Source: Clarkia xantiana subsp. parviflora (lineage: Eukaryota; Streptophyta; Magnoliopsida; Myrtales; Onagraceae). From it: DNA of 64,000 bases. Location: positions 26,477,327 through 26,541,326 of the forward strand of contig JAPTYO010000059.1 of the NCBI GenBank assembly GCA_036873135.1, given 5' to 3'. Numbering within the stretch: position 1 is the first letter of the stretch; every line of letters begins with the position of its first letter. Shown piece after piece: positions 1 through 12,720 of this stretch. A program made the position numbers and the translations under genes. The notes below the pieces were generated by a model. It had not been told where the DNA came from. It searched no databases and saw nothing but the letters and a program-made list of their open reading frames with translations.

Positions 1-197
1 GACGTGAGAGTGAGAGAGATGTTATGTTCACTTCCTATAACTTGGTGGTATGGACTCCACTATTGGGTAAGAAAGTTAAAACTGAAAAGATCATTGACAT
101 AAGATTCTCAACCAAGCGAGAAGTCCAAAAAATTGAAAGAGACTAGGATAAGCAAAGGTAAAAAAAATTGATTTCCTCCTTCAATATTAAACAGTAC

Positions 198-2346
198 CTG
201 AGACTGTAGTTGACCACCAAATATATGTTGGATAAGTGTTGTTTCTTGGGAGCTCGGATGTACAGCCTTTTCACCACCGAACTCACCAAGGCAGACTGAT
301 TGCATTGTGTCAATTGCAAATCTGCACAGAATGAAGCATACCCCAGTTAAACATTTCTGTCAAGCTAGCATGCTGGGGCATACTATTCACAAGCTATTAG
401 AAGAATAACAAGTTAGGTTAAATAAGACAAAATAAGACACCTCATGAACTCATGAGCATCCTCCTGCCTCCCATAGCCAAGATTACCCCCAATGTTAGGA
501 AGACGAGATAGAATATTGATTGGTGAAAAAGGTTGAAGACTATTGCTTGCTCTTTCAAGATGGCCTTGCAACTCGCACAAGAAACACCAGTCATTCCGTC
601 TACCTGAAGAAAAGCAGCAGTGGACAACATATGCCAAAAACAAAATAAATTAAAAAAAGGCATCCCTTTAACTATATCACAAAAATGTAAAAGTAGAGAC
701 TATCAGGATACATACATTCTCTCTGATGACCCCTACTCAATAGATAGGCCACAAGTGGCTTGGTAGCTGCGAGACATTGAAGAACCACATTGGCATAGCA
801 ACTGCACAAATTGGAAAAATAGTAACGAAAAACCATCATTAGCTCCTAAGTTTCTTATGCTATCATGAGATGAATCAAATATCACTAGAAAGATGCTGCA
901 TTAACATAAAGAGCAAGAAGATGTAAAACTACTGACTGAACCAACCTGTTTCCACAATTTATAAGCCCAGAAGGAGGAAATCCTGGCCTTCCCCAGTTGT
1001 AAAGATCAATAAATTCATCATAGGGAAACAGTACCTGATATTAGAAAATTGAAATGATCAACAAATAAATGAAGCTAGGCCAAACCATTACTTTGAGATG
1101 TTTAATCGAATGGGAAACTTCAAAACAACTAACCTTTTTTATTTTCTTGAGAGGTTGTGCCTTCCCATTCTCGATAACCAGTGCAATATCTCCAAAAAGT
1201 TTCTTCGAAGATGGTTTATTAACTCTACACTTGGCTCTATGAGTACTCCAGTGTGTTGTTTGGCATTTTGTTGAGCTAAACAATAATCAAGGACAGATGT
1301 AGTGATTTAGGATCTGAGCTAGGATTACCAGTTTTAGGAAATGTAGATAAATGCTGTTTGGTAAAAATAAGAGATTCCAAGTTCAGCACAAGATAGGCGT
1401 GCTTCAATTTGATTATAGAACATATGCTTAAAAATAGTCACTTTTTGTACTTACAAACATATGTGCATCTGAGAAAAATTATTATAAATGTTATTTAGGA
1501 TTAGGCAAATAACCAAGTGAACTATCATTACTCCTGAAAGTTCTTATCACAGTCCGCTTCTGAATCCAACAAGATCACAATTTGAAAAGCTTATGCAGCT
1601 GCCTTTGTCAAAGGCAACTTTTTTGAACAATTTAAAATTCACAGTCACAATGTCTGAAGATGGACTGTTGAGTTAGACGCAAGGAGTGAGTCGAGCAAGA
1701 GGAGAAGTGATTAAATCACTAACTTCTTGACTGAAAGTACTGTGATTGAACCCACCCACAAACAGGTTCAGCAAAAGAGAGAAAGTAACAGTCCATGAAT
1801 TACTACTATTGTTTCACTTAATAAGAGCAGGTGACATAGTGGTTGCATATAGCACACAAATAGAGCAATGCAAAGTTCTATGCAGGCCAAGTATATAAGT
1901 TCTATCATGGGTGGTGACAGCTAGACCGTCGACTTTCTTGGTTAAAAATCGAAACTGGAGTATCAATCAATCAAGTACTGTTACTCTCTCGATTGATGTG
2001 AGTGGGAATAGAAAAGGAAAAAAAAAAAAAAAAAAAAGGCAAACCAGTATCTGACGGCTTTGCAGCGAGAGCACTTCATTCTACCATTGTTGCTGCAAAC
2101 AACACAACGTAAGTCCTCCTTCTCAATGTGAGCCTCGGCCATTGCTTTTCCAAAAGCGCTTGATTCCGATCGTCGTCCTCCTCCTCCAATGGAAGCGGTG
2201 GTGGCGTCAAAACTGGAGTCGACCTCAAAGTACTTAGAAGCAGTGTTCTTGACAAGATGGAGGAGACCGAGGGCAATCAAGGATGCAGTGACAACGAATT
2301 GAAAGAACCACCTCAGATCCAGCGTGATCCCTAGCACGACAAGCAT
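198..2346 (-). CDS. Ubiquitin carboxyl-terminal hydrolase, UBP18/19 type, 5' part (runs off left edge)
   Basis: Thiol deubiquitinase that removes ubiquitin from proteins; the N-terminal hydrophobic segment suggests membrane anchoring. Six exons are read: 2346-2045, 1275-1134, 1034-946, 801-716, 603-441, 321-198. All junctions are GT-AG and phases close, giving 302 residues. Residues about 12-32 form a membrane segment. A complete MYND zinc finger follows (Cys 81, 84, 92, 95, 101, 105, His113, Cys117), split by the first intron. The USP Cys box [18 protein letters not shown] places the catalytic Cys at about 179, and [13 protein letters not shown] is a typical USP block. The His box and C terminus must lie beyond position 1. 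The start at 2346 is supported by an in-frame TAG 9 nt upstream and by resemblance of the N terminus to UBP18/19 rather than UBP15/16. Intron 1 (769 nt) holds an A-rich run near 2020. A telo-box (AAACCCTAA on the minus strand) lies upstream near 2511. Confidence 0.9.
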
Positions 2347-2564
2347 GCTATGCTATGAAACTCCCAGACCAGGCCTAGGTTGATGTTTCATCGATATAGT
2401 GATCGCAGCTGCTTCTTGTTGCTGGATATGTCTGTCTTGTCTCTGTCGTCGTCGTTGAAGTTGGAGAATCAATCAGGTGAAGAATAATAACCGAAGTGTG
2501 TAGTTTCCAATTAGGGTTTAATGGGGAACTCAATTTGGGGGCAAAAGTATGGAGATTTAGCAAC

Positions 2565-3060
2565 TTTGATTCTTTACCACCACCACCAGGAAAGAAAGAA
2601 GAAGGTTCGTTCTACTTTGTCGCGTAAACGGAACTTCTAACTCTACAACAAGGTAGTAAAGATTTAACAACATATATATTTACCAGTGGAGATATCTGAT
2701 AGATTTATTTATTTTCAGCCGATATTTATTTATTTATGAAAATATATCTAACAAGTAATTTATATTATATTATTAGGAATGAATTTATTTGTTGGTGGAT
2801 ATTTTTTTTATATATTTATTACCTTGGAAAAAATAGTTACTTTAATATATGTTGCAAGTGAAAAATATTTTGTAGATATTTTTTATTTTATAGATGTATG
2901 TTGCGACTTACTTAACCTACTCCATTAAAATTTCCTTAAATATTTTACTGACATGGCATAATTTGTTGATATATCATCTATCACACACTATCACAAAAAT
3001 ATTCCACGTGACATTTTATTCATGGTCATCTCGAAGTTCAGATATTGTTCATCCTTTCAT
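2565..3060. other. AT-rich spacer between UBP gene and fold-back element
   Basis: Upstream region of the minus-strand UBP gene. It is AT-rich with no ORF, RNA gene or clear repeat. It would hold the UBP promoter, but I could not point to a convincing TATA box. Confidence 0.4.
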
Positions 3061-3065
3061 AAAAA

Positions 3066-3843
3066 AAAATTAAGTACATATTCGTACCACTTTTTTTGCA
3101 CAAAATCCACTTTTAGTACTACTTCTATTTATTTTTTTGTATACTTTTGGTACCAATTCTTTCAACTTTGTATCCTTTTGGTACCACCGTTAACTTTCCG
3201 TCCAAATTGGCCTTAAGTGGCATGTGTCATGCACGTGACCGTCCTAAACTTTTGAATTTGTTTCAATTTAGTCCATCTAATGCATCCCTAACTTTTAATT
3301 TGTTCAATTTAGCCCTAAAATTTCCAAATCGAACCCTTGACCCAAATTGCTAGGTCCGGCTAGGCAAATTGGGACCTAGCCCCAATTGGGTTCAATTGGG
3401 GCTAGGTCCCAATTGACCTGGCCGGACCTAGCCTAGGGCTAGGTCCGACCCTGGGCCGGAGTCGTCTGGGTCCGGCGAACCCAACCCAGGGTCGGACCTA
3501 GCCCTAGGCTAGGTCAATTGGGACCTAGCCCCAATTGAACCCAATTGGGGCTAGGTCAATTTGGGTCAAGGCTTCGATTTGGAAATTTTAGGGCTAAATT
3601 GAACAAAATTAAAAGTTAGGGATGCATTAGATGGACTAAATTGAAACAAATTCAAAAGTTTAGGGCGGTCATGTGCATGACACATGACACTTAACGGCCA
3701 ATTTGACGGAAAGTTAACGGTTTACCAAAATGATTCAAAGTTAAAAAAATTGGTACCAAAAGTATAAAAAAAAAAAATAGAAGTGGTACCAAAAGTGGAT
3801 TCTGTGCAAATAAGTGGTATGAAAAGGTACTTAATCCAAAAAA
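3066..3843. mobile_element. Long fold-back (hairpin) element, copy 1
   Basis: The left half reads outward as the reverse complement of the right half, with termini TTAAGTAC and GTACTTAA. The arms span nearly the whole element, and the centre is a nested palindrome of the word GGGGCTAGGTC and its complement around 3360-3560. The related copy at 45112-45800 shares the arms, including the CATGCACGTGAC-type block. No coding capacity. Non-autonomous and probably Mutator-related, because shorter relatives in this window carry 9-bp duplications. The ends here fall in A runs, so no target duplication can be fixed. Confidence 0.75.
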
Positions 3844-4505
3844 AAAATAATAATAATAATATTGTTCATCAGTTTCAAGCTATTAATCCGATTTTATTTC
3901 TTTCTGCAAAGTGATTATTGAGATCAAATCAAAACATGCACTTACAGAAAAAGTGCCATCCTTAAAATCACAAAGAGTACCACTTATACAACCAAGCTTG
4001 GTTGGTGCTCTTCCAAATATCATTGGTCAAATACTGTTTTGGTTGACCTAATAATATTAGGGAGATATGATGCAAATAATAGATTACTTTTGTCAAACAG
4101 TTTACACAACTTCTGTGACTGTCTGTCCAATCTTTGCTAGCTGTTACCTAAAAAAACAGTCACTGGTGTTGTAGGCAACTTTCTCACAATATTTGACAAG
4201 TATTGAATTTAAGTGTTGAAATTATGCTTAAGCAACACAAAAATGATGATAGTAAACTAAATCAATACCTACATAAAGACGGCTTTCGAAACTCCGAAAC
4301 GCACAGTTGCCATTCAGTCATTAAGCTGGTTACTTAAGCCACACATAGCAAGGCATTTAATAATCAACTAAAAGCTAGAGCTTGAACAGTTTGAGCACAT
4401 AACCTGGAAATGAAAATAGTACAACCCAAGGTACAGGAGAAACAAAGCAAACAGCTTCATGTTTGAATGTATATTACAGGTACAAAACCATCCCACCATT
4501 TTCAT
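3844..4505. other. 3' flank of TAF10
   Basis: AT-rich sequence downstream of the TAF10 stop codon. It should include the TAF10 3'UTR and polyadenylation site on the minus strand. Nothing else is recognisable. Confidence 0.4.
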
Positions 4506-6641
4506 TCATTCCTCTCTTGCTGCTGGATCTAACCCAGTTGATGGGCTATCAGCAAAATACTCTTGGTGCTTCACATTAACTCCATACTGCTCAAAAGTAA
4601 CAAAACACCAATTCAGCAACCCAATTATAACATTTCTGGTTTACCTTTCTTAAAAATAGGCTCACTCAAGTCCAGATATTGACAAACCTCACGCAGAGCT
4701 TTTGACAGGTCGTCCATTGTCAATATCAGCCGCTTATCCTGTAACAAGCAGATACGTTCAGAATTTTGAGCAGGGCATCAATTATATACGCACAGTATTG
4801 ACAATTCCACCTTCTGCTGCTTATCTCGTTTGTCTTTAACGATTGACGCCTGCCTTGCTTTGCAATGCCTTCAAATATGGAATGTGCCACATTAGAATAG
4901 ACTAATAACAATCTAAATACATACAATCACCAACTCTTCGTCATGTGTAAAGGGAGAAATAAGTGCTTAGAGTTGATTTTGATATGCCTCTCTCACATCA
5001 TTAAGAGCAACTCCCCCTAAACTTTCATCTGACATTTTGTCATGATCAAGTTCTCTTTTTTTCTTGGTCCAATCTTTTCGGTATATGTCTAAATGATGAA
5101 AAGTATAACAATAGAGCAATCAAGCATGGATCTAAAAATAAGATCTATTTATTAATCACAGCAAACAACCCACTCAAATGAACTACACTAACCAATAATG
5201 CTAAATCAACAGTTAACCCAATATCCTCCTCTTGCTCATGAGCAAGTTTAGCTTTTATATAGAGAAAAAGAGAAGACCATCACAAACATAATCAGGTCTA
5301 TTTCTTTCACTTACTGAAGAGAATCACTTGCAACCTCTGACACAAACTTCTGTGTAGCAATAGCCACAAGCCTTACCCTACACATAAGACGACAGATGAA
5401 CTGAAGTTAGTGGCCATGAACTACTTGCAGCACACAAGATCTGGATTATGAAATTTTCATAAGCGCATCATAAAGTTTGCATCTCATCAATACATGCACG
5501 ATCTTTTCATTCTACTCCTGCCTGTCCTCAGTTTTGGCCAAGATTCATCAATAGGATATACGTTTTTGTTTAACTAAAAAGTCATGTGTCCCTCTCTTTC
5601 TCTCAACTGCCCAAGTCCCAGATTGATGAGGATGCCACTAATCTAGTCCCAGTCAGGCCAAGAGCATTTGCCAAATTTAGTTCTTTTAGAACTATTCAAG
5701 TGATATCTACCTGAATTGTATGACCTAATAAAATAACCTTAATCAGCTAGAATATCATTGCTGACATCATGACCAACCACAATTCTGTCCTCACTGGACA
5801 CTGATTAGGTGATCACAACAACTACTCTAGATTGTTCATTTTCCATTTTCTTACATCTTCCTGCTATTTATGGAGAAGCAACGCACTTCCTAAGTGCCTA
5901 TTGATGATTGGTATTTAAAAAGAAAAAAAGAATTACAATCTCTATCACAACAAAGAAACAGAGATTGGTTGTTGCAACCAAAATGGCATACTGAAACTGA
6001 TATGTGGCTCCACCTGTGGTGTGGCACAGACTGCTGATACTTTTTACAAGACATCATACACAAGGATTTCTAAAGGGGTAATATTTGGGCAGCGATTATA
6101 AGCTAGGCTATTCACTATTACGAAAGAGCATACTGTAGTCCGTTTAGCTGAAATACTGTCGTCTAGTTATACCATAGAACTGGCCTTACTTTGCTTGATA
6201 AAAAGGTCAACTATTTTACGACGACAGCACAGGTATTCAGTAACAAAAGAAATAAAATTCAAAATATTTATCCAGTAATGATAGCAGCAACAAGGATTCA
6301 AACCATGAATTAAGCTACAGCGCTGGACCTAAAGTACCTACAATCGAACATCGGGACACTGGAACCCGCTCTTTCCCAAATAATGCTCCACCAGTTCATC
6401 AGGTATCTGCAATTCCAGAAGGAAAGAATTAACCCCTAATCATGACCAATTATAAACCGTCTATCATCAACAACGCAATGCGCAATTTCGATGAAGATTC
6501 AATTGAAGTGAAAGACAGAGATGCAGAGCTCGCTCTTACAGTGGGAGTGTACTCCATTAACGATGCAAGAAACTCTGTGATAGCAGCATCATCGTCGTGC
6601 TTGCCTTCGCCCGATTGCTGCTGATAGGGTTGATAGTTCAT
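4506..6641 (-). CDS. TAF10: Transcription initiation factor TFIID subunit 10 (TAF10)
   Basis: Histone-fold subunit of TFIID (and of SAGA in other eukaryotes), acting in the nucleus in RNA polymerase II initiation. Six exons: 6641-6540, 6406-6342, 5377-5315, 4868-4811, 4738-4688, 4586-4506. Phases are consistent and the product is 139 residues, the normal size for plant TAF10. Recognisable blocks in order are DDDAAITEFLASLMEYTPT, IPDELVEHYLGKSGFQCPDV, VRLVAIATQKFVSEVASDSL (histone-fold core), a Lys-rich linker KDKRDKQQK, LTMDDLSKALRE, and a C-terminal VNVKHQEYFADSPS ending in AAREE. The ATG at 6641 is chosen because family members begin just before the acidic stretch; an in-frame ATG at 6719 would add 26 residues of poor quality and is probably 5'UTR. 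The longest intron (5378-6341) shows no inserted element. Same strand as the UBP gene, about 2.2 kb upstream of it. Confidence 0.93.
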
Positions 6642-6812
6642 CTCTCTCCCTCTCTCAGAGTTGTATCTTCGGTCAAGTCTCGCTCTCTCGTATTTGCAGA
6701 ACGATACAAATTTTGACACCCCAAGAAGAAAAAGAAACAGAAGAATGTATTGTATATATATATTTTTTTAATGATGTATTGTATAATTATTATATATAAT
6801 AATATAAATAAA

Positions 6813-7065
6813 TAAGGGGTGAGCCAGGCCTGGTCGGTCGGGCCAAAAGTCCAAACCAGAAGTTTTGGGCTTTAAATTTTTAGCCCACGTTGAGATGTAT
6901 GGTTTTGATGGGCTATTTATAATAATAATGTTTAAATTTAAAAGCATGTATGGGCCGGGCCTACTATATATTCAAACTAAGTGCAACTCGGGCCTGTCTT
7001 GGATCTATCGAGTTTTTAGAATTGAAGCCCGACCCGAGCTATGAGACTCATTTCCGCTCACATCA
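6813..7065. repeat. Decayed GGGCC/GCCCGA-rich repeat
   Basis: Starts with GGGGTGAGCC and carries scattered GGGCC, GGCCTG and GCCCGACCCGAG words on both sides of an AT-rich centre. This resembles the hAT-like elements elsewhere in the window that begin TAGGGGTG. No matching ends or target duplication are visible, so this is a low-confidence call. Confidence 0.3.
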
Positions 7066-7269
7066 AATTAAACAAGGAATATTAATATTTCTAAAACATG
7101 AGAGTTTATGTAAATATTATTATTATTATATAAATAATCACAATTATAATCATGGGTGAAACAAATACCATAATTATAATTATAACGGTTTTAAAATTCA
7201 TCACCATAACTACATTCGTAAACGACGTGGAAAATCAAGGTTTTCGAGTTGGCCGTTAAGAGTGTAGAT

Positions 7270-7849
7270 TAGGGGTGAAACCAAAATCCGCTAGGTCCGA
7301 AAAACCGGTGATAACCGAACCGGTCCGGACCGAAAAAACTGAATCTGAAATATTCGGTTTGGTTTTTGGTCGGATTTTTTTACTCTAGTTCGGTTTTCGG
7401 ACCGGTTCAAGTTTTGAGCTTTAAGGACCGTGGATACCGAACCGACCGTTATACTAAATTAAATATATACAATATATATATTATATTAGTTGATAATAAT
7501 CAATATAATTATTTAATTAGGTTAATGTAAAATGTAAAAGAGACACTTATGAATATATTTTTTATATTTTTAGTTTATAATTTATTTAATTATATTAATG
7601 GACGTTATTTATCATTTTCGGGTTGGTATAAACATGAAAATGATGAGAATTTTAAATGGTAATTGCTATTTTTGGATTTTCGGTTTAAAACCGAAAACGA
7701 ACCGAAAAAACCGTACTACCAATGGACGGTTTATTTTTCTTCACACGGTTTTTTGGTCAAATTTATTTAAGTAAATAAAACGGACCGAAAATATAAGTAC
7801 CCGACCGAAACTAATAAAAATCCGGTCCGACCGGTCCGGTTTGACCCTG
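7270..7849. mobile_element. hAT-like non-autonomous element (family D, copy 1)
   Basis: Begins TAGGGGTGAAACC and ends GGTTTGACCCTG. It is flanked by a perfect 8-bp direct repeat GTGTAGAT (7262-7269 and 7850-7857), the hAT signature. About 150 bp at each end is packed with CCGAACCGG/CCGGTCCGG words in opposite orientation at the two ends, around an AT-rich centre. No ORF of note. A second copy lies in an intron of the aspartic protease gene at 42539. Confidence 0.85.
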
Positions 7850-7857
7850 GTGTAGAT

Positions 7858-8643
7858 GGCACACACAATCTATCTGCTAATCACTCACACACTCTAAGTG
7901 GAGGAACAAGGTTCCCACTTTGTGTGTTGTGACAGAAGATTCCATCAACTACATTAACTAATTAATCTCCACATAAAGCATTCTACTAATTATAATTAGT
8001 GACCCATTTTTTTTATGATTAGTAAGGACGTGGGGACTAGTGTGTACTTCTTTTGGCCAAAAAAGTAAGTGGCCTATATGTATTGTGTCTGCAATTATTG
8101 TTGCAATATCCAAGTAATTCATGAAATTAAGATATTATTCTCCCTTCTTTTTTTAATAACAAATAATATCTTATCCTTTTGTCATCATCTTCCACTTAAT
8201 TATCTAGGTTTTTTTAGATTAATTTTTCTGTAGTAAATATATATATTATCCATTTGGGTGATAATGAAGCCTAAAGTGTGATGGAATCTTATTAAGCATT
8301 AGTTTTTGTATCAAAATGACATCTCTCTTTGTTTAGTTCCCAAAAAAACTCATTCTCCAGTTATATCTTAATTAACACTTGAAAAGCAACTCAATGTGAA
8401 ATTAGTATTCTTTTCATGCCTAACTAACAATGAATTTTCACAACTCACCTGGGATGGATGAATCTTCAGGTGCCTTATTTTGTACAATTTCATGATATAT
8501 ATATATATATAGACACCTGTTTATTTTTTATTTTTTTTCAAATCGGAAAGAGTTGTGTTTTTTTTTTTTTTCTCACACCCATAGAAAAATCTGGTACGTT
8601 GAGCTAACGATGGAGATATACAAACTCACTTGAAACCGGACTA
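7858..8643. other. Spacer without recognisable gene
   Basis: AT-rich, with a short TA microsatellite near 8498-8512 and T runs near 8560. No ORF, RNA gene or duplicated end was seen. Confidence 0.4.
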
Positions 8644-8652
8644 TTAATTATA

Positions 8653-9430
8653 GGGTTAAGAACCTATGAAAGGTCTGAACTATCACCCATGTTAATGAGA
8701 GATGTCTGAAATTTAAAAAGTTAATAACGGAGGTCTGAAATTTCAATTTTGTTGATTTGAGGTTTTCCGTCCATTTTATGGTTAAATTTAACAGAATTGT
8801 GTGAAATGACATTTTTGCCCCTTTAATATTTTGTTTTATTTAATATTTTATTTAAGGAAATGTGAAATGACAATTTTACCCCTAAACTCAAATTAAAACT
8901 ACCCAACTCCGGCCACCGCCACCCGACTCCGCCCACCGCCACCCGACTCCGGCCACCGCCACCCGACTCCGGCCACCGCCACCCGACTCCGGCCACCACC
9001 CGACTCCGGCCACCACCACCTCGGCTCCGGCGACCCGACTCCGGCCACCACCTCAGCAAAAAAACTCCGATCGGAGCCAAAAAAGCTACGATCGGAGCTT
9101 TTTGGCTCCGATTTGGGCCCAATCGGAGCCTTGGTGGTGGTCGCCGGAGTACGGTTGGTGGAGCCGTTGTGGTTTCAAGGGCATTTTGGTCTTTTCACTT
9201 CAAGCATGTGAGGGGCACACTTGATAGAAGGGTATTTTTGGAAATTTATTTTATTTCCGGTCACATGCCAAGCATGTGACCAACTTCCGTTAGTTTTAAC
9301 AGAAAAAACTAACGGAGACCGCTGTTATCAACAAAACTGAAATTTCAGACCTCCGTTATTAACTTTTTAAATTTCAGACCTCTCTCATTAACATGGGTGA
9401 TAGTTCAGACCTTTCATAGGTTCTTAACCC
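8653..9430. mobile_element. Mutator-like fold-back MITE with GC-rich core (family B, copy 1)
   Basis: Termini GGGTTAAGAACC and GGTTCTTAACCC open arms of several hundred bases. A perfect 9-bp target duplication TTAATTATA (8644-8652 and 9431-9439) places it with the Mutator superfamily. The core at about 8899-9060 is a GC-rich minisatellite of the CCGACTCCGGCCACCGCCAC kind, followed by a small palindrome around GATCGGAGC. The Gly/Arg-rich reading frame across the core is a by-product of the minisatellite and not a gene. Confidence 0.88.
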
Positions 9431-9439
9431 TTAATTATA

Positions 9440-9715
9440 CCTTGTTAAGAATAATACATATGCCTTTTGAATTTAAAGATGAAATCTTTTAGCAGAATCT
9501 TATGTATACTTTAGTAACGTTACTAGTTTCTTATAAGTGGGAAATATCGATAAATATATGGATCGGTTAAAGTGCTGCTACGTACATATATAGAGAGACA
9601 TATACACATGGACGTGACATAGCTAGATTCCGATGGAGAGCATTTCAATTCCCGCTAAAACCAGGACGCATATATTAGCTAGAGTCTAGCTAGAGAGACA
9701 TATACATGACGCATA
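9440..9715. other. Spacer
   Basis: AT-rich with a short repeated word TAGAGAGACATATACA near 9590 and 9690. No gene seen. Confidence 0.3.
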
Positions 9716-9718
9716 TAA

Positions 9719-10135
9719 GAGCATTCACAATGGTTTTACTTAAATTGTATTCTTTAAAGTTGTCACGTAGACATTTATGTACACTTTAAGTAATACGTAA
9801 ATTTAAGATACACGTAAAAAATATTTCCTCTGCAATCGTATTACTTAAACATATTCCTTAAATATATTTTATTATTAAATTTTCCAACAACCACCAATAA
9901 GATATTAGCATTAATTATAAAATGAATTAATTTATAATAAAAAATTGGTTACGTAATACATAGTGCATTACTTAAATTTAAGGAATGCTTTATGTAAAAA
10001 CATAAATTTACGTGTGGGTCCCATCTTTAAGGAATGCTATGTAAAACCACTGTAGATAGTTTTTGTTGGTTTACTTAAATAAACATGTAGGACCCACGTT
10101 TACGTATTCTTTACGTAATACCACTGTGGATGCTC
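9719..10135. mobile_element. PIF/Harbinger (Tourist-like) MITE, copy 1
   Basis: 417 bp with terminal repeats GAGCATTCACAATGG and CCACTGTGGATGCTC, flanked by TAA on both sides (9716-9718 and 10136-10138). A 3-bp TWA duplication with a GAGCATCC-type end fits PIF/Harbinger MITEs. Copy 2 at 38966-39382 is the same length and lies in the opposite orientation. No coding capacity. Confidence 0.87.
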
Positions 10136-10138
10136 TAA

Positions 10139-10640
10139 TAGATATAGAATGTATTCGAGAATATTATTTTAATTTTTTGTCGTTTTTTTTCTTTTTATAA
10201 AATGATTTTAGAGAGTTTTATTATAAAAACAGCAGCACCCGTAACATTCTTATTCACACTTTCAAAATATTTTATTTTTTCAATCATAGTATTTAACCAT
10301 GCCTTAATCTCCAACTCTTTTCGTATAATGGGTCAATTCTTCCTCACCTATATATATATATAGTAGTGTATATAATAATATATTATCGTATTAATCTTTG
10401 CAGTGTTCTTTGGGGATAGAGATTACATGACCCACTCTTTATACTACAGATCGCACATCACCGTTAAAATTTTAACACGTGTTCTGAGTGTAATTAAATT
10501 TGTATTTTTTTTCTTTCTAAAATTGGTAAATTATAAAAGGAAAATATTAAATTTAAGTACATGATACGATCTGAGAGGGAATGAACATGACAGGTGGTCA
10601 GAATCCGTCATTTGAAGGTTAAGGAAATTATGTTTCTTAT
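10139..10640. other. Spacer
   Basis: AT-rich, no gene or duplicated end recognised; a short TA run lies near 10350. Confidence 0.35.
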
Positions 10641-10649
10641 ATAAAAATA

Positions 10650-11168
10650 AGGTTAACAGGTCTTTTGGTCCATGATGTTTGACAACTTTTGGGTTTTGGT
10701 CAATGATGTTTTTTTTACCTAGTTTTGGTATTATATGTTTGCAGATTTTTTCTAGTTTTGGTCAGACCGTTACATTCCGTCCATTTTTTGACATGTACAA
10801 GTCACGTGATCCAACCTAAACTTTCAATTTTGTACAATTTAGTCCCTCTAATACTTTCCTAACCTTTTTTTGTTCAATTTAGTCCCGAAGTTACGAAAAT
10901 TCAATTGGACCTATTGTCCAATTGGGGTCAATTTTGAAACTTCGGGACTAAATTGAACAAAAAAAGGTTAAGAAAGTATTAGAGGGACTAAATTTAAAGT
11001 TTAGAGTGGATCACGTGACTTGAATATGTCAAAAAATGGACGGAATGTAACGGTTAGACCAAAACTAGAAAAAATCTGCAAACATATGGTACCAAAACTA
11101 GGTAAAAAAAACATCATTGACCAAAACCCAAAAGTTGTCAAACATCATGGACAAAAGACCTGTTACCC
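10650..11168. mobile_element. Mutator-like fold-back MITE (family A, copy 1)
   Basis: About 519 bp. The whole element is a hairpin: the left arm begins AGGTTAACAGGTCTTTTGG and the right arm ends with its complement, CCTGTTACCC. Perfect 9-bp target duplication ATAAAAATA (10641-10649 and 11169-11177). The arms carry a CACGTGA word and a GTCCAATTG turn near the centre. No ORF. Confidence 0.88.
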
Positions 11169-11459
11169 ATAAAAATATATACATGATCTACATCTAGCAA
11201 TAACTCATATTATTACCAATCATAATCAATCGATAATTAAGGATTAAAACAACTTTTTAACTAAAATTGGAGCAAATTTTGTGTAAGGTGCTTGTAATTA
11301 TATATATAGTCCGTTGATGAGCCAGATGAATACAGAAAAAAGTGTCTTATCATTTGATGTCATGTCATTATTATTATTCATATGTGCTCTCGGATAATAA
11401 AGCTAGGGATACGATTCCAAGCTAGTGATGACATAACCTATTGTATATAATATAATTTA

Positions 11460-11987
11460 AGGTTAATACGTCTTTTGGTCCATGATGTTTGACAACTTTT
11501 GGGTTTTGGTCCATGATGTTTTTTTTACCTAGTTTTGGTATCATATGTTTGCAGATTTTTTATAGTTTTGGTCTAACTGTTACATTCCGTCCATTTTTTT
11601 ACATATTCAAGCCACGTGATCCACACTCTAAACTTTAAATTTAGTCCCTCTAATACTTTCTTAACCTTTTTTTTTGTTCAATTTAGTCTCGGAGTTTCAA
11701 AATTGACCCCAATTGGACAATAGGTCCAATTGAAATTTTGAAACTTCGAGACTAAATTGAACAAAAAAAAGGTTATGAAAGTATTAGAGGGACTAAATTG
11801 AACAAAATTGAAAGTTTATGGTGGATCACGTGACTTGTACAATTCAAAAAATGGACGGAATGTAACGGTCATACCAAAATTATAACAAATCTGCAAACAT
11901 ATGGTACCAAAACTAGGAACAAAAAAAACATTATGAACCAAAACTCAAAAATAGTTAAACATCATGGACCAAAATACATGTTAGCCC
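11460..11987. mobile_element. Mutator-like fold-back MITE (family A, copy 2)
   Basis: Same family and orientation as the copy 290 bp to its left. Starts AGGTTAATACGTC and ends ATGTTAGCCC. The flanking 9-mers TATAATTTA (11451-11459) and TATATTTTA (11988-11996) match at 8 of 9 positions. The two neighbours have separate target duplications, so they are independent insertions. Confidence 0.82.
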
Positions 11988-12149
11988 TATATTTTAATAT
12001 TATGACATGGCAATAAAGATCAATAATGTTTTCACTGTTTGTAGCACTCTACATTGTATTGCATTTCACACCAAAACACCACTACACGCAAAGGTGGACA
12101 AAAATCGACAAAACAAATGAAGTGGCTTCTTTGTCAGCAGTCCACAACT

Positions 12150-12150
12150 A

Positions 12151-12188
<38 letters not shown>
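12150..12188. repeat. (TTA)n microsatellite
   Basis: Thirteen consecutive ATT/TTA units, uninterrupted. Confidence 0.95.
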
Positions 12189-12219
12189 GGTAATGATCTC
12201 GAATTTTAATGTAATTATC

Positions 12220-12720
12220 AAAAATTCAATTTTTTAATTGACTAACTGAACTTTTAATATTTGATTAAATTAATACATTTGTTATAATTTGCAAATTGAA
12301 TAGAACTGTAGCATCACATAAGATATTTAATACGTACTCAAGATAAATTCTCTATGAAATTGTAAGTATTACAATAAAATATATTTAATTTGACACTCAA
12401 TTGAAAAATAACATTAAAATTGAGTGGAGATTCATTTGGGTGTCCAACTAAAGATATTCTGTTGCAATATTTAAAAAAAAAAATCAGTTTATTATCGAAT
12501 ATATATTGGGTACACATCAAAAGACCATACAGAAACGGAACATGATCACTTTATCCTTTTAACTTGGGTATACATCAAAATACTATATTGAGCCGGAACA
12601 TGCTCATTTTATGCTTAATTTAACCGAAATTGTGACATTGATAATAATTTACTTGAAATTTGAAATTTAGATAGTTAATTTAAAAATAATAATTAAATAA
12701 CGATTTATAATTAAGTCAAA
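12220..12720. repeat. Old dispersed repeat, copy 1
   Basis: Contains the words GTATTACAATAAAATA, CTCAATTGAAA and GTGTCCAACT in an order also found near 43930-44060 and partly near 37290-37340. Strongly diverged, no coding frame, ends not definable. Confidence 0.4.

Noticed and set aside
8823..9122. Minus-strand Gly/Arg-rich ORF (GGGGRSRV repeats)
   Set aside because: It is the translation of the GC-rich minisatellite core of a Mutator-like fold-back; similar frames appear in the other copies at 37.7 and 40.3 kb.
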